Source of the DNA: an uncultured Cryomorphaceae bacterium
Lineage (GTDB): Bacteria; Bacteroidota; Bacteroidia; Flavobacteriales; Schleiferiaceae
Reading direction: 5' to 3'
Length of the DNA stretch: 64,000 nucleotides
Assembly (NCBI GenBank): GCA_937120475.1
Contig: CAKZJV010000007.1
Coordinates: 1,690,068 to 1,754,067, forward strand
Position 1 is the stretch's first letter, and every line of letters begins with the position of its first letter. A model generated the notes under the pieces. The model did not search any database, was not told where the DNA came from, and saw only the letters and a list, made by a program, of their open reading frames with translations. A program made the position numbers and the translations under genes. This document shows, piece after piece, positions 1 through 8,542 of this stretch.

Positions 1-830
1 CCTGCATTACTTTGCCATGCTCCGGCTAAAAAGACACTGTCGCCATTACAAATTCGCTGGACTGTATTACCAACCGGAACCGGGTAGTTAGCCAAATAGG
101 TAGCCGCTATGCTGTCGCAGCCATTAGGCCCCGTAAATGTTTGATCGTAAGTTCCGGGAGCACTGCGCCAGGCCCCGTTAATAAAGAGGCTATCTCCTGT
201 ACAAACCATAACGGTATCGATGGACTGCCCCAGCGGCAGAACATTCAAAATGGTGGTAATTACGCTATCGCAACCTGTATTTGTGGATAGGGTGTCGTAA
301 TAAATTCCGGCTGCGGTTTGCCAACTGTTTTGAAGAAGAAGGCTGTCGCCATTACATATCTCCACCGTTGCACTAAAGCTCTTTACCAGGGCTAGCCGCA
401 AGAGTACAGAACTGATACTATCGCAACCATTGGCAGCTTGTAGCGTATCTGTATATAAACCGGCCTGGCTCCTCCAGTTTTGCCCTATCAGCACACTATC
501 GCCCTGGCAGATCTCCACGGTATCTTCGGAAGAAGGAGATGGTAAGGTGTTGAGTATGGTTTGATGGATGCTATCACAGCCATTGGTTCCGGTAAGTGTA
601 TCGTAATAGGTTCCCGCCAGCTTTTGCCAATTGTTCTCCAGGAAAATACTGTCGCCTTCGCAAATGGTTGCATTGGCTCCACTAAGGTCGTACGGAGTTA
701 CCAAAAGCTGGGTTTCCACCACGCTATCGCAAAAAGCAGAACCGGTGTAAGTTTCGTAATAAGTACCGGCCGTTTTACGGTACAGCCCGTCAATCAGAAC
801 ACTGTCGCCCTGGCAAATTTGCGTAAAAGT
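1..830 (-). repeat. Tandem 153-bp coding repeat, five and a half units
   Basis: Within the left-edge gene the first codon of the ICxGDS motif falls at 818, 665, 512, 359, 206 and 53 (minus strand). The spacing is therefore 153 bp every time, or 51 residues with no indel. The units differ clearly in sequence, so the array is old rather than a recent expansion. Each unit keeps two cysteines, in ICxGDS and GCDS, which could form a disulfide per unit. Confidence 0.9.
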
Positions 831-1409
831 GCGCACCGAATCCCGGTTTGGCGTATAGGGTGAGCCCGGGCCAAAACACTGCACAGCGGTGGCATTCCAG
901 CCGGGATGTGAAAAGATCATATTGGAAGGCCACGAGTTTGCGGACACACCGTTGGTGGAGGTATATCGAACGCAGTTACTATTCTTACGAATCAGGCGGT
1001 TGTGATAAAACAAGCCATTATTCTGCGCATAATTAGCGGAGGCATTGTTAATCATATCTACAAAAGCTCCGTTTTTAAGCAAGGCAACCGCATCGTTACC
1101 ATTTACACCACCCCCTATATTCTTATCCTTAGGGCATGGGTAGCCAGAGTTCCCCACTACGTAAACCGCACCGGAATTTAGTATTCCGGAAAGATTAACG
1201 GAAGCGGTAGGTGTGGCCACTCCATTATTATAAACCGCTACACTGTAGGTTGTAAGGTTAATGGCATTAGCCGTAGGGTTATAAATTTTTACGGCCAGAC
1301 CATTTCCCGAATTCCAATCCACATATTCCACAATCATCAAATCATCCAACTGGCCAAAACCAACAGAGGATAGTATTAAACCAAATAAGGTGAGAAAAAA
1401 TCGCTTCAT
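1..1409 (-). CDS. Secreted lamin-tail and 51-residue-repeat protein (partial)
   Basis: The reading frame is open from an ATG at 1409 to the left edge, so the C-terminus is missing (at least 469 residues seen). Residues 1-20 form a signal peptide ending in GFGQ. About 20-165 resembles a lamin tail domain: MIVEYVDWNSG, then KIYNPTANAINL, a glycine-rich NDAVALLKNG stretch and a later Trp-Pro motif. From about residue 190 it is a tandem array of units of the form ICxGDSxxxxxxWxxxAGxYxDTLxxxNGCDSI, at exactly 51 residues per unit, with five full units and part of a sixth. Such units are common in very large secreted Bacteroidota proteins that often end in a T9SS sorting domain, so a surface-exposed or released protein is likely. 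A binding partner cannot be inferred. Confidence 0.85.
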   Translation of the reverse strand, partial: MKRFFLTLFGLILSSVGFGQLDDLMIVEYVDWNSGNGLAVKIYNPTANAINLTTYSVAVYNNGVATPTASVNLSGILNSGAVYVVGNSGYPCPKDKNIGGGVNGNDAVALLKNGAFVDMINNASANYAQNNGLFYHNRLIRKNSNCVRYTSTNGVSANSWPSNMIFSHPGWNATAVQCFGPGSPYTPNRDSVRTFTQICQGDSVLIDGLYRKTAGTYYETYTGSAFCDSVVETQLLVTPYDLSGANATICEGDSIFLENNWQKLAGTYYDTLTGTNGCDSIHQTILNTLPSPSSEDTVEICQGDSVLIGQNWRSQAGLYTDTLQAANGCDSISSVLLRLALVKSFSATVEICNGDSLLLQNSWQTAAGIYYDTLSTNTGCDSVITTILNVLPLGQSIDTVMVCTGDSLFINGAWRSAPGTYDQTFTGPNGCDSIAATYLANYPVPVGNTVQRICNGDSVFLAGAWQSNA

Positions 1410-1455
1410 TTTATGGCCGCCTTGGGTAGTGCAACATCCATTTTGAATTGCCGTG

Positions 1456-1463
1456 CAAAAGTA
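1456..1463 (-). promoter_or_regulatory. Candidate -7 box TACTTTTG for the repeat-protein gene
   Basis: The minus strand reads TACTTTTG here, a match to the Bacteroidota -7 consensus TAnnTTTG. It lies 46 bases before the ATG at 1409. I see no TTG at the usual 17-23 base distance upstream, so the match is half a promoter. Confidence 0.4.
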
Positions 1464-1507
1464 AATTCAGGATGTTTTTCAGATATTAAGTACGTTTTAT
1501 ATACTCT

Positions 1508-2911
1508 TTAACTATTTGGAACTATTTTAACCAGATTCATAAGGTTAAAATTTCGGGAAATATGGGCGACCGACTTTTCTATACTTTCCAGTGAGGTATT
1601 TTTGATGGTTTTTTTCAGGAAGCTTCTCAACTCGGAACTCACTTTTTTACCCACCTTCATCTTGCTGAGCATCCTCTTTAGTAAACCCAGATCAGAATCC
1701 ATGGTAGCGTAGTACCCAATCCGTAAATTATTAAAGACGTGGAGCAGGATATTTTCGATGGCTGCCCAGCCGGAATACACGTCCAAAAACGAAAAGTACA
1801 CGCGGGAACGCAGCAGGATAGAGGAACTCTTTTCATGATTACCCCGGTAATACTCCTTCAGAGCCATTAAATATTCAAATTGCACTTGAGTGGACAGGTC
1901 GGTGGGTTCAAACTCCTCCGGCAGCATGGTATCCACAAAGTTCACCAAATCAGCATAAGACTCCATCTCTACTTTTTCCAGGCATTCGCTGTACATAAAA
2001 AAGTAAAAGCTGGAGTCAAACATCTGGTGTCCCTGAACCTGTACTATATTTTTCCTGATCCGCTTTTGGTTGGCCCTGAACTTATTATCCTGCCTGGTGA
2101 GGTAGTAAAAACGACTGTACAGGCATTGAATGGCTACCGTACAATTTGGGTAACGGTCCGCCACCAAAGGGTCTTCATACACTTTTTTCAGTTCATCGAG
2201 CTCATAGAGATAATCCTGGCTTCTGGCAGAATCAAAAAAGTGATTGAGCTCCAGGGTAAGCTTGCTGCTCAAGCGTAAGAACTTCGCGCTTTTGTTATCC
2301 AGTTTTTGGCAAAGGGAATCAACTTCAGCAACTGCCTCACGGCCCAAAGCATAAACATGCTGACTGGGGTAATAAAATAAATCCTGCGTAACCAATACAC
2401 GGAAGTAGAATATCTCCTCCAGGTGATTGGTGTACCGCTGTTTTTCATTAGCTGCTTCTATAAGGGATCGGTACTTCCCAAACTTTCGCTGGTCATGACG
2501 GTATAATAAACAGTAGCAGAAATAAACTTCTCTCAATTCGGCATAAAGCTCCAATGCCTTGCACTTTTTTTGAAGCATCTTGAGCTGCCTCAGTAAAATG
2601 CTTTTGTCATTAGAGTACACCAGGGCACGAACATTCTGAATCATTTCGCGGGTACGTACAGTTTCCGTACGGTTCAGCTCTAGCTTCACGTCCACCAGGT
2701 CGTTCAATAAGCGATTCTTGAGAGTGTATAGGTTGGTCAGGTTACCTCCGTAGGAAATGGCGTGGCTCAGCTCCTTATTACTCATACGCGAATTGCTTTG
2801 CTGCAACACCTCTAATAACTTCACTTTTTTTTCCTGATTCCGAATACGATTTCGCAGGAGGTAAATCTCCTTAGCCGTTAGGTTGTGAAGCGCAACTCGT
2901 AGGTAATCCAT
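1508..2911 (-). CDS. Uncharacterised helical cytoplasmic protein
   Basis: A 467-residue protein that I do not recognise by name. It has no signal peptide, lipobox or obvious membrane segment. It starts MDYLRVALHNLTAKEI and is rich in Leu, Tyr, Lys and Arg with helical periodicity throughout. The first 120 residues contain charged, coiled-coil-like stretches (RNRIRNQEKKVKLLEVL), and the rest looks like a helical solenoid of the TPR kind without a clean repeat signature. It stands alone between two T9SS-type secreted proteins. The ATG at 2911 is preceded 19 bases upstream by a TAnnTTTG box and no Shine-Dalgarno. Similar tyrosine-rich helical proteins occur in Bacteroidota genomes as conserved hypotheticals. 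A scaffold or regulatory role would be a guess. Confidence 0.75.
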   Translation of the reverse strand: MDYLRVALHNLTAKEIYLLRNRIRNQEKKVKLLEVLQQSNSRMSNKELSHAISYGGNLTNLYTLKNRLLNDLVDVKLELNRTETVRTREMIQNVRALVYSNDKSILLRQLKMLQKKCKALELYAELREVYFCYCLLYRHDQRKFGKYRSLIEAANEKQRYTNHLEEIFYFRVLVTQDLFYYPSQHVYALGREAVAEVDSLCQKLDNKSAKFLRLSSKLTLELNHFFDSARSQDYLYELDELKKVYEDPLVADRYPNCTVAIQCLYSRFYYLTRQDNKFRANQKRIRKNIVQVQGHQMFDSSFYFFMYSECLEKVEMESYADLVNFVDTMLPEEFEPTDLSTQVQFEYLMALKEYYRGNHEKSSSILLRSRVYFSFLDVYSGWAAIENILLHVFNNLRIGYYATMDSDLGLLKRMLSKMKVGKKVSSELRSFLKKTIKNTSLESIEKSVAHISRNFNLMNLVKIVPNS

Positions 2912-2930
2912 AACTTTGAGAGAGTTTACT

Positions 2931-2938
2931 CAAAAGTA
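2931..2938 (-). promoter_or_regulatory. Candidate -7 box TACTTTTG
   Basis: The minus strand reads TACTTTTG, 19 bases before the ATG at 2911. That predicts a leader of about a dozen bases. There is no TTG at the expected -33 position. Confidence 0.45.
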
Positions 2939-3103
2939 GGGGAATACTCACCTTGAAAAACTTTGTGGAATTTTCTTAACAATGCTCTAAAAGTAATTTA
3001 ATGTAAGGTTTTAAAGAGATAAGCTTTTTAGTTTCACACTTACGCTATCCATAGCAGATAATTACCACCCGCTAAATACCAGCTAAACGAATAAGGACGA
3101 TAT

Positions 3104-3137
3104 CCGGGCTTTGACAAGAGAAACGGAGTAAGCCCGG
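3104..3137. other. Inverted repeat, 8-bp GC-rich stem with 18-base loop
   Basis: CCGGGCTT at 3104-3111 pairs with AAGCCCGG at 3130-3137. No T-run follows on either strand, so it is not a standard intrinsic terminator. It lies about 110 bases beyond the stop of the nuclease-lamin-tail gene and could protect its 3' end or be a protein site. Confidence 0.4.
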
Positions 3138-3245
3138 GACTACTTAATGATGTAATATGTACACCTTTTTTTCTCTCTCAACAAAACCGGATACCTTCCT
3201 AAACTCAGGTATTATTTAGTTATTAAGCTTATGTAAGATGAAGCC

Positions 3246-5663
3246 TTAATGAGCAATCATTACCTTGCGGCTGATTCCCTTAAAATATTCAGACTTTATT
3301 GTAACAATATACATACCTGAAGGCCAATGGGAAACATCAATAGATTCATAAAAACCTGCTTTCGAAAATTCATTGATTTCACTCATCCATACTACCTGAC
3401 CCGTTGTACTGGTAACGTATAATTCTGCATCTAATTCAGCTTTTAGAGCATTATCCATTGTAAGATTAAGAGTTAACTGATCATGGGCAGGATTGGGGTA
3501 AACCTGCATGGTATAACCTTCCACAAGTGTAGTACCCACCACTGGTTTAGCTACGGACTCTGCTGGGGCGCAGGTTTCCATTACATGAAACCCGATGTAG
3601 GTGTCGGTATTGTTGGGATAAACCACCCATTCTGAAGAAGCACTGATACTCCAGTCCAACTGCCCGGCTTGAACCGCAGAGTCGCGAACCAAGGTGTAAC
3701 TGGCCGTGGCTCCATTAACACCGTTAGTACCGGTAACAGGCCAGGAGGAACCGGGATCGATTCCGATTTGACCAACTACATCCAGGGTATCAAAACCACG
3801 AAATAAGGCAATGGCATCATCGCCCGTATAAAAAGTAGCTCCCGGAAAGCTGGACTCGGTTTGATCCACATTACCGGTAATTCCGGCCAGGCTTGCGGTA
3901 AATGGAGCAATCACAAAAACATCGTTAGGATAAATGACTCCTTTCAAATCAGCATAGTTGTAGCTGGTGGAGCCATTGGCATACATGCGCAACTGGTATT
4001 GGCCATCCAGGATAACCGGATTTGCCGATGGATTGTAAATTTCGATAGCGGTATTTCCACCGGAGGCGCGGATATACTCGGAAATAAACGGGTTGGCACA
4101 TTGATTTTCGGGATCGCATTCATAGTAGTAATGGTTTCCCAAAGAATCAGTAAAACCGCTGCTTTCTACTATCCAGTGCGATGAACTGAAAGTCCAGTTA
4201 CCACTTCCATTTTGGATATAATCTTCACGGATTAAGGTATTATCTGCCGTGGAACCTCCCCCTACTGTCCAGCCAGACGCTCCCGGATCTTGGCCGATGC
4301 GACCAATGATATCCAAAGTATCTCCACTGCTGGTGTTCACCAAGGCTACTGCATCATTCCCGGTTAGTAAGCTATCCAAAAGACTGCTGGTGACATCAGA
4401 TACGGAGGTGATAGAGGAACCGGCACTGGCGGCACCGATAACGTAAACATCTCCAGCTGTTAAAGTACCGCTCAAGGCCAGGGTATGACCGGCCGTGAGG
4501 GCGGTTTGACCATCCGGATAAAACTCCAGTTGGTAATGGCTCAGATCCACCGTTGTAGCGGTGGGATTAATGATTTCCAGAGCGCGATCATTTCCACTAC
4601 CCTCCACATATTCTGTAAAGAAAAGGTCTCCGCAAGGCCCAACACCTGTACTCGGCCCATCCGGCAAGTCAACGGCAAAGCGAGCTACTACCGGCAGGTG
4701 GTCGGACATATTGTACAGATCCTGCACCAAACTATCGGGGTATAAAGTATTGGTAGGGGCTGCCGTTAAAGCCGTATTAAAGTGGTTTCCGTCATTACCC
4801 AAAGCCACATAAGAACCACTTACATACTCCATGCGGTTGGAGCCCTGTATAATATCGTTGGTACAAAGAATAAAATCAAAACGATCGTCCATGCCACCGG
4901 TGGCGCCACCACCAAAAGAGGTAGTGCGGGTAGATTGGGTGTGGATCAGTTCATAATCTGAGTTATTATGCCATATACCGGCCTCGTTTAAAGGATCATA
5001 CAGTTGGCAGGCACCCGAACCTAAAAAAGTGGTGTAGGCACCCTCGGTGCTGTTGTACACATTGAAGTCGCCAATCAAAAAGTGATTATCTATGTTACTT
5101 TTTCCGTCCAGATTATTGCGGATAGCCGTTGCTGCGGAGCTACGGGAACTTTCGTCAGAAGTGGTACTGCCTGCTTTGAGGTGAGTAACGTAAACTGTAA
5201 AAAACACGGTATCCTGGTGAAACGCCAGGTTGGGATCTTTCACATAAAAAAGGTAACCATCGGTTTCACGTGGCGAGGTGCTAATCACATATTGCTCCAC
5301 CAACTCCAGCTTATCTTCATTATAGTAAGCATTGTTGTTCAAGCTATTATTAGCTGCAAAGGAGGCTTTCTCATAGCTGGGGGCACCATCAAAATTAAGG
5401 GCATTGGTCAAAATATAATTAGCCCCTGTAGTATTGGTCAATTCATTTACTACAAAAACATCGGGCTTAACGTATTTAAGAATGTGCTTGAGGTAATCAT
5501 CAGCCCGGCCAATGGTGCTGCCCGGGTATTGTAAAAGGTTATACCCCATTACGGTAATGGTATCATCCTGGGCTTTGGATTTAAAGGCACCAGCAAAAAG
5601 CATAAAAAGCGAAAGAATTATGGCATAATTCGCTTTTTTTTGAGTGAATATAGTTGTTGTCAT
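3246..5663 (-). CDS. Secreted endonuclease/phosphatase-fold protein with two lamin tail domains and T9SS tail
   Basis: 805 residues. Residues 1-32 are a signal peptide ending SKAQ. About 36-335 has the endonuclease/exonuclease/phosphatase fold: VMGYNLLQYPG at the start, FVVNEL for the metal-binding Glu, HFLIGDFNVYNS and a final SDHLPVVARF with the catalytic Asp-His. Two lamin tail domains follow, near 345-480 (FFTEYVEGSGNDRALEIINP) and 520-690 (ISEYIRASGGNTAIEIYNPS). Residues about 720-805 are a T9SS type A sorting domain (VYPNPAHDQL, then GMYIVTIKS). Expected role: an extracellular nuclease or phosphodiesterase exported by the T9SS, whose core is encoded at 52350-57920. The substrate, DNA or a phospho-ester, cannot be told from sequence. 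The lamin tails may bind DNA, polysaccharide or the cell surface. Confidence 0.9.
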   Translation of the reverse strand: MTTTIFTQKKANYAIILSLFMLFAGAFKSKAQDDTITVMGYNLLQYPGSTIGRADDYLKHILKYVKPDVFVVNELTNTTGANYILTNALNFDGAPSYEKASFAANNSLNNNAYYNEDKLELVEQYVISTSPRETDGYLFYVKDPNLAFHQDTVFFTVYVTHLKAGSTTSDESSRSSAATAIRNNLDGKSNIDNHFLIGDFNVYNSTEGAYTTFLGSGACQLYDPLNEAGIWHNNSDYELIHTQSTRTTSFGGGATGGMDDRFDFILCTNDIIQGSNRMEYVSGSYVALGNDGNHFNTALTAAPTNTLYPDSLVQDLYNMSDHLPVVARFAVDLPDGPSTGVGPCGDLFFTEYVEGSGNDRALEIINPTATTVDLSHYQLEFYPDGQTALTAGHTLALSGTLTAGDVYVIGAASAGSSITSVSDVTSSLLDSLLTGNDAVALVNTSSGDTLDIIGRIGQDPGASGWTVGGGSTADNTLIREDYIQNGSGNWTFSSSHWIVESSGFTDSLGNHYYYECDPENQCANPFISEYIRASGGNTAIEIYNPSANPVILDGQYQLRMYANGSTSYNYADLKGVIYPNDVFVIAPFTASLAGITGNVDQTESSFPGATFYTGDDAIALFRGFDTLDVVGQIGIDPGSSWPVTGTNGVNGATASYTLVRDSAVQAGQLDWSISASSEWVVYPNNTDTYIGFHVMETCAPAESVAKPVVGTTLVEGYTMQVYPNPAHDQLTLNLTMDNALKAELDAELYVTSTTGQVVWMSEINEFSKAGFYESIDVSHWPSGMYIVTIKSEYFKGISRKVMIAH

Positions 5664-5689
5664 TAGAGTGAGTTTTTTTTTCAGTGTTT

Positions 5690-5722
5690 ATAAAAAAGAA
5701 ACTGCCCCCTCACGGAGGCAGT
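5690..5722 (-). terminator. Intrinsic terminator of the duplicated lamin-tail gene
   Basis: ACTGCC at 5701-5706 and GGCAGT at 5717-5722 form the stem. On the minus strand it is followed by TTTCTTTTTT. It sits 20 bases after the stop at 5742. Confidence 0.8.
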
Positions 5723-5741
5723 CCCTTTATTTGCTTATGAT

Positions 5742-7805
5742 TTACTCAAGAATCAACTTACCAGTAGCTACACCGCTATCGGTAGTGATGTGATAGATGT
5801 AAATTCCTTTAGGCTGATCATGAAGATCAACTTCAAGAACATCCATGTCCTGGTTGATTTCAATGTCCATAACCACACGTCCGCTAATATCCATAATACG
5901 GAAAGTAGCATCGGCAGAAATTTCCATTTCAAAGTTCACACGACCGGTTGTTGGATTAGGATAAACGTTTTTAACCAATCCTTCAACGTCAATAGAATTG
6001 CTATTGAGGATGTTGGAAGTTTTGCTGGAACTACTGCTTCCACAGCATGGGAAACTGAATGCACCAAACTGAATACCACCAATGAAATTAGCTTCAACCG
6101 AACCCAGGGTTGGAGGTACAGCACCAGCCGTATCAGCGGTCAAACGATCCCAGAAGGTAGCACCTAATTCGGTATCATCTTCACCGGTGAATACATACTT
6201 GATACCTGTGCTGGAAGAGAAATTTTTCACGGGACCACCAAGGTCATTACTTCCTGCGGCAATAGTTAACCACCCACTTAAAGAACCGTAACCTAAGCCG
6301 TGATAGAAAGCAGGCTCACCCGTTTCGATATCATTACAACCGGGGCAACGTACCTGGAATCCGTCACCGGTATTGCTCAAGCCAACTCTACCCGTCCAGC
6401 TGGAAGAAGTAGTGTAGTTGTTACCGGAAGGATCACAATAGTCGCAATTGCTGGAGCTTGGGTAGCTACCTACGCTTTCGATGTTAGGGTTGGCGCCTGA
6501 AACGGGACCTCCAACTGGCTGCCAGTAAACACCGTTTCCATCAGCACCGTTAAAGTTAGCAGTATCCAATCCGTAGCAGTTATCGTTATAATTATATACA
6601 ACGATGATGCTACCTACAGGAACGCTTTCCCAAACGTCAGTAAACGCTAACCTTAAGTGACCAGCAGTAATGGACTTACCGGAACCACAGTCGCGGAAAC
6701 GGTTGAAAGTACCAGCATTGTCATCCAATATCCAACCTTGTACATTTACTTCAGTAGCAAATGGATTGTCTTCACAAGCGGCAACAATCATCTCAACGTA
6801 CTCACAGCTTCCTGAAGGACCGTTGGAAACCTCAGTAACAATCAATATACCATTAGGCGTTTCAGAAACTTCGGGAGCAGGGCAACGATCGTAAGTATTG
6901 GTCAATGAGGCTACATTATCACGGAAAGTAGCGTTGGCAGCGGTATTAGGACGACCGGGAGTGCTCACCAGGCTATCCACACCTACGGTCCAGTTAACAC
7001 TGGCCTCGGGAGCGGAAGCTCCGGTTCCGGCAGACAGGTAGAATACTTTTTGAGTAGCACAAACGGTATCACCACCGGCAAAACCAAGGTGAGCAGCATC
7101 CAGGAAACCTGCGTTAGGGTTGGTACGCGCCTGAGTCAGGTTTCCGTAAGAAAAACCGTGGAAGAATGAAGGCTCGCCCAAACCGATTTTACAACCGGGG
7201 CAACGGGTTTGTACTCCATCACCATCACAATCATTGCGCAAACCATTAGTAGCCCAGGTATTGGCTATGGAGTAGCTTCCTGAAGTACAATAAGTGGCGT
7301 CACCACCCAAAGAATCGGCAGCAGGAATGCTGGAGTTCTTTTCAATGGCCAAAGAAAAACCAACGGCTAAATAAGTAACCGAGTCGGTTTGGTAAATACC
7401 ATTAGGATCAAATGCAGCATTGTTGAATGCAGTAATGGAAGCATCATAATCCAAAGCATTGAAAAGTACCAGGTATGATCCTACTGGAAAATTAGTCCAG
7501 ATATCATCCTCGGTAAGTCTCCAGTGGCCTTGGGAAATACCTAAACCATCAAAGGCTGCTGAATCATTAAAGAAGCCATTGTTGTCATCAATAATCCAGT
7601 TACTGATGTCAACAGAGTCAGCACCAGTACAAGCAGCATCGTTGGAAGCTGCGGCAATCAGCTCAATAAATTCCTCGGCACCCTGAGAGCCTTGAGAAAC
7701 TTCGTTTACAATAAGTACACCAGGGCACTGTGCACTGGCAAAATTAAAGGCCAAGCCTGCAAACAACAGGAACGTCCATTTTTGAATTGTTTTCAATTGT
7801 TTCAT
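5742..7805 (-). CDS. Secreted protein with duplicated lamin-tail-like region and T9SS tail
   Basis: 687 residues. Signal peptide 1-25 (ends FASAQ). The body is an internal duplication of about 280 residues. Each copy opens with a hydrophobic strand and an acidic motif (GVLIVNEVSQGSQGAEEFIELI in the first, GILIVTEVSNGPSGSCEYVEMI in the second). Each then has a W(I)LDDNxGxFN motif, an R-L-A/T-xxDxW motif, and a cysteine-rich RCPGC followed by GEPxFxHG. Residues about 610-687 are a T9SS sorting domain (VYPNPTTGRVNF, then KGIYIYHITTDSG). The fold resembles lamin tail domains with inserted cysteine knots; the second copy also has a CDYCDPSG insert. No catalytic motif was recognised. A structural or adhesive surface protein is the best guess. 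A perfect LacI-type palindrome lies upstream. Confidence 0.85.
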   Translation of the reverse strand: MKQLKTIQKWTFLLFAGLAFNFASAQCPGVLIVNEVSQGSQGAEEFIELIAAASNDAACTGADSVDISNWIIDDNNGFFNDSAAFDGLGISQGHWRLTEDDIWTNFPVGSYLVLFNALDYDASITAFNNAAFDPNGIYQTDSVTYLAVGFSLAIEKNSSIPAADSLGGDATYCTSGSYSIANTWATNGLRNDCDGDGVQTRCPGCKIGLGEPSFFHGFSYGNLTQARTNPNAGFLDAAHLGFAGGDTVCATQKVFYLSAGTGASAPEASVNWTVGVDSLVSTPGRPNTAANATFRDNVASLTNTYDRCPAPEVSETPNGILIVTEVSNGPSGSCEYVEMIVAACEDNPFATEVNVQGWILDDNAGTFNRFRDCGSGKSITAGHLRLAFTDVWESVPVGSIIVVYNYNDNCYGLDTANFNGADGNGVYWQPVGGPVSGANPNIESVGSYPSSSNCDYCDPSGNNYTTSSSWTGRVGLSNTGDGFQVRCPGCNDIETGEPAFYHGLGYGSLSGWLTIAAGSNDLGGPVKNFSSSTGIKYVFTGEDDTELGATFWDRLTADTAGAVPPTLGSVEANFIGGIQFGAFSFPCCGSSSSSKTSNILNSNSIDVEGLVKNVYPNPTTGRVNFEMEISADATFRIMDISGRVVMDIEINQDMDVLEVDLHDQPKGIYIYHITTDSGVATGKLILE

Positions 7806-8084
7806 GATTTACATGTTTTAAGAAAAAATTAGAATAAGAGTTAACTGAAACCGGTTTCAATACAAACATCTTAAACTAAGCTCCTAAACACATAAAGTCA
7901 TTGTCACAGGACTTTTAATAATTTTAGGGTAGTACGGTTATGCATTTTACATTTACGTGAACTTTCCCTTACACTATTTGGCCATTAGTTCGTTTTTTTT
8001 ATTTTAATGAATTAAGGTTATGATATACTCCTACTAAACCTTTTTCACTAACCTATACTCCCTGAAAAACAGCATCAAGGAATA
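7806..8084. other. Intergenic region with LacI-type palindrome
   Basis: AT-rich 279-bp spacer between the stop of dtd and the ATG of the duplicated lamin-tail gene, both on the minus strand. Apart from the palindrome at 7846-7859 I see no clear promoter box, terminator or RNA gene. Confidence 0.5.
7846..7859. promoter_or_regulatory. Perfect 14-bp palindrome of LacI-family operator type
   Basis: TGAAACCGGTTTCA is its own reverse complement and has the central CG typical of LacI/GalR-family operators. It lies 41-54 bases upstream of the ATG at 7805 of the secreted lamin-tail gene. No LacI-type regulator is encoded in the window, so the link to a regulator is inference. Confidence 0.45.
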
Positions 8085-8540
8085 TTACATATCCCTGTTA
8101 TGAGAATCCAAAATAATGGTAACCGGGCCATCATTAACCAATTCCACCTGCATGTTTGCGCCAAACTCACCGCTAAAAACATCTTCAGAAAGACGTTTCT
8201 TACATTCCGCAATGAATAGTTGGTATAATTCGAGAGCCTTGGCCGGTTTTGCCGCCCGCATAAAATTTGGCCTGTTTCCCTTTTTTACGGAGGCGTGCAA
8301 GGTAAATTGGCTGACCACCAGGAGTTGCCCTTTTACATCGATTGTAGAATAATTCATATTGCCCTGCTCATCGCCAAAAATGCGCATAGCAATAATCTTG
8401 CGCACCAGCCAATCAATATCCTCCTGGTCATCGATCTCTTCAACACCCACCAGTATCAATAAACCGGTGCCGATGGCCGCACTTTCCCTTCCTTCAATGT
8501 GAACCGCTGCACGGCTCACCCTCTGCACCAATGCCCTCAT
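8085..8540 (-). CDS. dtd: D-aminoacyl-tRNA deacylase
   Basis: 151 residues, the usual length for the Dtd family. It hydrolyses D-amino acids (and glycine mischarged on tRNA-Ala) from tRNA in the cytoplasm. The family start MRALVQRVSRAAV, the SQFTL motif near residue 80 and the GPVTI motif (NDGPVTI) near 138 are all intact; together they line the active site. The ATG lies 2 bases after the stop of the acid phosphatase lipoprotein gene, so the two are probably co-transcribed, with rsgA further upstream. Confidence 0.95.
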   Translation of the reverse strand: MRALVQRVSRAAVHIEGRESAAIGTGLLILVGVEEIDDQEDIDWLVRKIIAMRIFGDEQGNMNYSTIDVKGQLLVVSQFTLHASVKKGNRPNFMRAAKPAKALELYQLFIAECKKRLSEDVFSGEFGANMQVELVNDGPVTIILDSHNRDM

Positions 8541-8542
8541 AA

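Larger units (their letters stand above)
2912..3245. other. Intergenic stretch, 334 bp, no gene
   Basis: AT-rich spacer between two minus-strand genes. It contains the -7 box for the downstream gene near 2931 and one inverted repeat at 3104-3137. No open frame of interest, RNA gene or mobile-element end was seen. Confidence 0.6.

Noticed and set aside
1-830. CRISPR-like or non-coding tandem repeat
   Set aside because: The 153-bp periodicity is in coding sequence, and units are conserved at protein rather than DNA level.
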